Of a stretch of DNA of 64,000 nt, positions 60,561 through 64,000 are shown piece after piece (position 1 is the first letter of the stretch; every line of letters starts with the position of its first letter). Under the pieces are notes generated by a model, which saw nothing but the letters and a program-made list of their open reading frames with translations, was not told where the DNA came from and made no database searches. Source of the stretch: Halomonas sp. Lineage in GTDB: Bacteria; Pseudomonadota; Gammaproteobacteria; Pseudomonadales; Halomonadaceae. The position numbers and the translations under genes were made by a program. The stretch is taken from positions 1 to 64,000 of the forward strand of contig NZ_JAFIFK010000027.1 of NCBI RefSeq assembly GCF_020832045.1. Direction: 5' to 3'.

Positions 60561-61382
60561 TCAGCTTTCGGGCGGCAGCGCCTCGATAGTGCGTAATGCC
60601 TCGTTGACGATGTCTTGTCGCTTGGGCAGGTCGCCCATGCGGTTGGGGGTATCCATGTTCAAAGCGAAGAACACCGGACCGCTGGGGCGCTCGACCCAGC
60701 CTACCCACCAGCCGAGCTGGCCGCTCCACCCGGTTTTGCCGCGCACGATCCAGTCACTGCCGGCGGCCGTCACGATCAAATCCTTGACCAACCGCTGGTC
60801 GGCCTCGTCGAACGGCAGCTCGTTGCGGTAGAGCCGCTCGAGAAATGCAATCTGTTCCTCGGCAGAGATCTCCAGCATGTCCTCCTCGAGCCAGAAATTT
60901 TCCAGGTCGTCACCAATCTCGGCGTTGCCGTAGTCGATCGCCTCAAGGTAGCGCCGCTCGCGCTCCTCGCCGAGTTCGCGGGCAAACTGCTGATAGAGCC
61001 AGACGGTGGAACTGCGCATCGCCGAGCGCAAGTCCTGATTCCCGTTCCAGGGCGGGATGCTGCGCTCGACCCCATCCCAGGGAAAGACCTGGAATTCGTC
61101 CCGGGCCACGCCGGCATCCAGAGCGAACAACGTATGCGGGATCTTGAAGGTCGAGGCCGGCACGAAGCGCTGGCGGGCACGCTCACCGTCGTGCACCAGC
61201 GTCGTTGAAGCACCGTCGCGCTTGTCGACGACCAGCAGTGTGCCGCTGGCTTCGTTGACGCGAAAAATTTCGCTCCAGTCGCTGCGCGATTGCCAGGCAT
61301 CGGCCACAGCATTGACCGGCATCAGCGCAATGAGCAGCGCACTTGCCATTACCGTTTTGAGGGCTTTTTTCTTGGTACTCAT
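60561..61382 (-). CDS. Class D beta-lactamase (OXA type)
   Basis: 273 residues with a signal peptide (about 1-27). All class D motifs are intact: S77-T-F-K80 (active Ser and carboxylated Lys), S125-T-V127, Y151-G-N and K216-T-G, plus WSGQLGWWVGW. A functional serine beta-lactamase in the periplasm is expected; the hydrolysis spectrum cannot be read from sequence. It is divergent from an AmpR-like regulator across 126 bases. The frame is open upstream to 61484, but the signal peptide starts at the ATG at 61382. It looks like a resident chromosomal gene, as no mobile element is near. Confidence 0.93.
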   Translation of the reverse strand: MSTKKKALKTVMASALLIALMPVNAVADAWQSRSDWSEIFRVNEASGTLLVVDKRDGASTTLVHDGERARQRFVPASTFKIPHTLFALDAGVARDEFQVFPWDGVERSIPPWNGNQDLRSAMRSSTVWLYQQFARELGEERERRYLEAIDYGNAEIGDDLENFWLEEDMLEISAEEQIAFLERLYRNELPFDEADQRLVKDLIVTAAGSDWIVRGKTGWSGQLGWWVGWVERPSGPVFFALNMDTPNRMGDLPKRQDIVNEALRTIEALPPES

Positions 61383-61508
61383 GATTCCATCGTTTGTCGT
61401 AGGGGTGGAAAGGACAAAGGACGACGCGTCGACATCAAGAGTATCTGTACGGCAAAGGGCTGCACAAACCATGATATCTTGCATGAGCCATGAATTGGAT
61501 TAGGGCTT
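61383..61508. promoter_or_regulatory. Divergent promoter between class D beta-lactamase and AmpR-like regulator
   Basis: 126 bases, the arrangement used by AmpR-type regulators. It includes a perfect palindrome CGACGCGTCG (61422-61431). I cannot single out a certain T-N11-A LysR site. Confidence 0.5.
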
Positions 61509-62402
61509 ATGACGAGACCTCACCTGCCGTTGAATGCACTACGCGCATTCGAGGCGGCCGCACGCCACCTCAGCTTCACTCACGCTGCCGATGAACTGAA
61601 CGTGACCCAAGCTGCAGTAAGCCATCAGGTCAAGCTGCTGGAAGAGCGCCTGGGTACGGCACTGTTCAAGCGTCTGCCCCGCGGGCTGATGATCACTGCC
61701 GAGGGCGAGGCGTTACTGCCGGTGATGCGAGACTCATTCGACCGCATGGCTGACATGCTGGAGCGACTCGAGGGCGGCCGGGTACGCGACATTCTCAACG
61801 TGGGCGCGGTAGGCACCTTTGCGGTGGGCTGGCTGCTGCCTCGACTAGCGCGCTTTCAGGCCGACCACCCGCTTATCGAGATCCGGCTTTCCACGCACAA
61901 CAATCGTGTCGAAATGAGCAGTGAAGGGCTGGATTTTGCCATTCGCTTTGGCGAAGGCGCCTGGCACGGACTCGAGGCACAGCGGCTCTTCGATGCCCCA
62001 TTATCACCACTATGCGTGCCGCGCATTGCAGAAGCCATTACGACACCGGCCGATCTGGCACGGCAAACTCTGCTGCGCTCCTACCGTGAAAGTGAATGGA
62101 GCCACTGGTTCGCCGCGGCTGGCCTCACTCGCCCCCCTGCACGCACCCATGGCGTTACCTTCGATTCATCCCTGGCGATGATGGAGGCCGCAGTACAGGG
62201 CGTGGGAGTGGCGCTGGCTCCGCCGCGCATGTTCACGCGACAATTGAATAGCGGCCAGGTCGTACAGCCTTTCGATGTACATGCCGCGCTGGGTAGCTAT
62301 TGGCTGACGCACCTAAAATCGCGCAAGCCCAGCTCGGCCATGCAGACCTTCGCTCATTGGTTGATCGAAGAGATACGCCTGACTTACGGTAGCGAGGCGT
62401 AA
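61509..62402 (+). CDS. ampR: LysR-type regulator of the AmpR type
   Basis: 297 residues, very like enterobacterial AmpR: RPHLPLNALRAFEAAARHLSF, the HTH FTHAADELNVTQAAVSHQVK, RGLMITAEGEALLPV, RLSTHNNRVEMSSEGLDFAIRFGEGAWHGLEAQRLFDAPLSPLC, LLRSYRESEW and DSSLAMMEAAVQGVGVALAPPRMF. AmpR senses peptidoglycan breakdown muropeptides and induces a divergent beta-lactamase. Here the target would be a class D enzyme instead of the usual class C or A. The symbol is by similarity; effector binding is inferred. Confidence 0.87.
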   Translation: MTRPHLPLNALRAFEAAARHLSFTHAADELNVTQAAVSHQVKLLEERLGTALFKRLPRGLMITAEGEALLPVMRDSFDRMADMLERLEGGRVRDILNVGAVGTFAVGWLLPRLARFQADHPLIEIRLSTHNNRVEMSSEGLDFAIRFGEGAWHGLEAQRLFDAPLSPLCVPRIAEAITTPADLARQTLLRSYRESEWSHWFAAAGLTRPPARTHGVTFDSSLAMMEAAVQGVGVALAPPRMFTRQLNSGQVVQPFDVHAALGSYWLTHLKSRKPSSAMQTFAHWLIEEIRLTYGSEA

Positions 62403-62515
62403 CCCAGCGACTCGATGAGCCTTGTCTCCATCGTCTGCACATAGCGCCACGCCTGTACCGCGGCCTTATGCTAGCCTGTTGCTGCACCCTTATCACTCAA
62501 GGAACGGACCGGACG

Positions 62516-62929
62516 ATGCTGCGCATATCCGATAACGTGGAGCTGGCCGACCATGAGGTTGAGATCAGTCAGATACGTGCCCAGGGCGCAGGCGGCCAGA
62601 ACGTCAACAAGGTGTCATCCGCGGTGCACCTGCGTTTCGACATTCCCGCTTCGAGCTTGCCGCCGTTCTACAAGGAGCGGCTGCTGGCCTTTTCCGACAA
62701 TCGCATCAGCAAGGAAGGTGTGGTGGTCATCAAGGCGCAGAGCTACCGCACCTTGGAGCTGAACCGGGAGGATGCGCTGGCTAGGCTCAAGGAGTTGATT
62801 CTTGAGGCGGTGAAAACGCGCAAGACCCGTCGGCCCACCAAGCCTAGCAAGTCGGCACGCCGCAAACGCACGGATCGCAAGACGCAGAAGGGGCAGACCA
62901 AGGCGCTGCGTGGCAAGGTAAAACTGTAG
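62516..62929 (+). CDS. arfB: Alternative ribosome-rescue factor ArfB (YaeJ)
   Basis: 137 residues with the catalytic G26-G27-Q28 (RAQGAGGQNVNKVSSAVHLRFDI) of the class I release factor family and a basic C-terminal tail (RKTRRPTKPSKSARRKRTDRKT) that enters the empty mRNA channel. This is the full ArfB layout; it frees stalled ribosomes by hydrolysing peptidyl-tRNA. The ATG at 62516 begins the conserved LRISDNVEL; the frame is open upstream but unsupported. Confidence 0.94.
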   Translation: MLRISDNVELADHEVEISQIRAQGAGGQNVNKVSSAVHLRFDIPASSLPPFYKERLLAFSDNRISKEGVVVIKAQSYRTLELNREDALARLKELILEAVKTRKTRRPTKPSKSARRKRTDRKTQKGQTKALRGKVKL

Positions 62930-62988
62930 TTAAGCAATGACTGCTAGGCTTAACGTCAACGTTACGCACCGCAAGCCAAGGAGTCCCT

Positions 62989-63993
62989 ATGCCATCGAGA
63001 AGAGTCTCGCGCACGCTGAGCCCAGGGCTGGAGCGGCTGCATCTGGTCTGGGACGTGCTGATCATCGTGCTAGTGGTGGTCAACCTGACGCTGCTGCTAA
63101 TCGATGGCCTGTTCCTGCTCGACCCCCTTAACGATGCCTTCGCTGCCGTCGCCCCCGGCCTGCATCGTGCCTACGACACCCATGTGCATACCAATTTCGT
63201 TGAGATCGATCTGGTGTTCGTGGCCATCTTCGTGCTCGACGTGCTGTTCGGCTGGGCCGTTGCCATTGCAGAACGACGCTATCACCGTTGGTTCTTCTAC
63301 CCCTTCGTGCACTGGTACGACGTGCTGGGCTGCATTCCGGTGGGCGGTTTCCGCCTACTGCGTATTCTGCGTGTGATTTCTCTGCTGCACAGGCTTCAGC
63401 GCCTGGGCCTGATCGACGTACGCGGCTGGCAGCTCTATGGCGTCTACACCAAGTATTACGACATCTTCTTCGAAGAGCTTTCCGATCGCGTGGCGATCCG
63501 CCTGCTGGGCAACATGCAGGAGCAGATCCGCTCCAGCGATTCGCTGTCGACACGGATCGTCGATCAAGTGGTGATGCCACGCAAGCAGCAGCTGATCCAT
63601 GAGCTTTCACGGCGACTCGAAGAGATGACGGGTAACGCCTATGCGCGCAACCGCCAGGCAACGATGCACTATGTCAGTTCGCTGGTGGGCCGCACGGTGG
63701 CCGAGAGCCAGGAGATGAAGCGCCTGCGACGCCTGCCGATGGGCGATACGCTCGCTCGTAGCATGGAGTCGAGCCTGCGTGACCTGGCCTGCCGCCTGGT
63801 GGACGAGGCGATGGCGGGGCTACGTTCACCGGAGTTCACCGCTTTGGTGGAACGCTTGGCTGACAGCAGCTTCGACACCTGGCTGCAAGTCGACGAGCAC
63901 ACCGACCGGGTAACCGAACAGGTGATGGTCGATATGCTCGAACTGCTCAAGGAGCAGATTGCCGTCAAACAGTGGCGGCGACGCTACGACTGA
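62989..63993 (+). CDS. Membrane protein with voltage-sensor-like domain and helical C-terminus, no pore
   Basis: 334 residues. Four hydrophobic segments (about 18-42, 70-92, 101-118 and a basic S4-like LLRILRVISLLHRLQRLG) resemble a voltage-sensor domain of ion-transport proteins. After that there is no pore helix or selectivity filter; residues about 155-330 are a long soluble helical region (ELSDRVAIRLLGNMQEQIR, LIHELSRRLEEM, VERLADSSFDTW). AAGGAG precedes the ATG. It could be a sensor or phosphatase-less relative of VSD proteins, or a distant ion-transport protein using other subunits. Function unknown. Confidence 0.78.
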   Translation: MPSRRVSRTLSPGLERLHLVWDVLIIVLVVVNLTLLLIDGLFLLDPLNDAFAAVAPGLHRAYDTHVHTNFVEIDLVFVAIFVLDVLFGWAVAIAERRYHRWFFYPFVHWYDVLGCIPVGGFRLLRILRVISLLHRLQRLGLIDVRGWQLYGVYTKYYDIFFEELSDRVAIRLLGNMQEQIRSSDSLSTRIVDQVVMPRKQQLIHELSRRLEEMTGNAYARNRQATMHYVSSLVGRTVAESQEMKRLRRLPMGDTLARSMESSLRDLACRLVDEAMAGLRSPEFTALVERLADSSFDTWLQVDEHTDRVTEQVMVDMLELLKEQIAVKQWRRRYD

Positions 63994-64000
63994 TGCCGGT

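Noticed and set aside
1..64000. CRISPR arrays, tRNA, rRNA, insertion sequences, prophage genes
   Set aside because: Looked for regularly spaced repeats, cloverleaf-like sequences and transposase or integrase motifs; none could be supported.

Overview
The window is high-GC, gene-dense gammaproteobacterial chromosome and most resembles Halomonadaceae (Halomonas-like). Pointers are a BCCT osmolyte transporter, very acidic secreted proteins, a phasin, a cyanophycin operon and RecBCD/AmpR/ArfB proteins of gammaproteobacterial type. This assignment is inference from protein resemblance; there is no rRNA to anchor it. I see no tRNA, rRNA, CRISPR array, transposase or integrase.

Layout. 0-2.4 kb: AraC regulator (cut by the left edge) divergent from an SDR, then a small secreted protein. 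2.4-20.6 kb: a stretch rich in nucleic-acid and defence functions. It holds a RES/Xre toxin-antitoxin pair with two operator-like palindromes on its promoter, a dGTPase, a tightly overlapping recC-recB-recD operon, and an AT-richer minus-strand block (Gabija-like OLD nuclease carrying an in-frame stop, UvrD-type helicase, small exported protein, HNH endonuclease). 21-33.7 kb: mixed housekeeping and stress genes (DUF6544, YciI, DUF427, a voltage-gated-type K+ channel, sodC, a PAS-GGDEF cyclase, phasin, MTA/SAH nucleosidase, cytochrome c-propeller fusion, nitroreductase, TetR-MFS pair, PNPOx-like protein).

33.7-42.1 kb: a cyanophycin locus. cphB-cphA-iadA form an overlapping operon for degradation and synthesis of the Asp-Arg polymer. 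It is divergent from an unassigned ATP-grasp ligase and a CocE/NonD hydrolase, which could be partners in the same nitrogen-storage pathway. 42-47 kb: Mpo1-like, NfsA-like, GFA and DUF2380 proteins, a LysE exporter, and an AT-rich three-gene module (PAAR, Tlde1-type L,D-transpeptidase toxin, membrane protein) that looks like an orphan type VI secretion effector-immunity cassette. 47-64 kb: a LysR regulator with a frameshifted SDR, a phosphodiesterase, bacterioferritin, a Tat-exported SDR, copper genes copC/copD plus a CopC-like paralog lacking its copper ligands, an M42 peptidase, two acidic PRC-barrel paralogs, thioredoxin, BCCT, DUF1499, an AmpR-like regulator divergent from a class D beta-lactamase, arfB, and a membrane protein with a voltage-sensor-like domain but no pore.

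Signs of decay or recent change recur: a nonsense codon in the OLD nuclease, a single-base frameshift in the SDR at 48.36 kb, a relic of an EAL domain at 26 kb, a relic of a duplicated nitroreductase at 30.6 kb, and palindromic DNA elements accommodated in frame inside recB.
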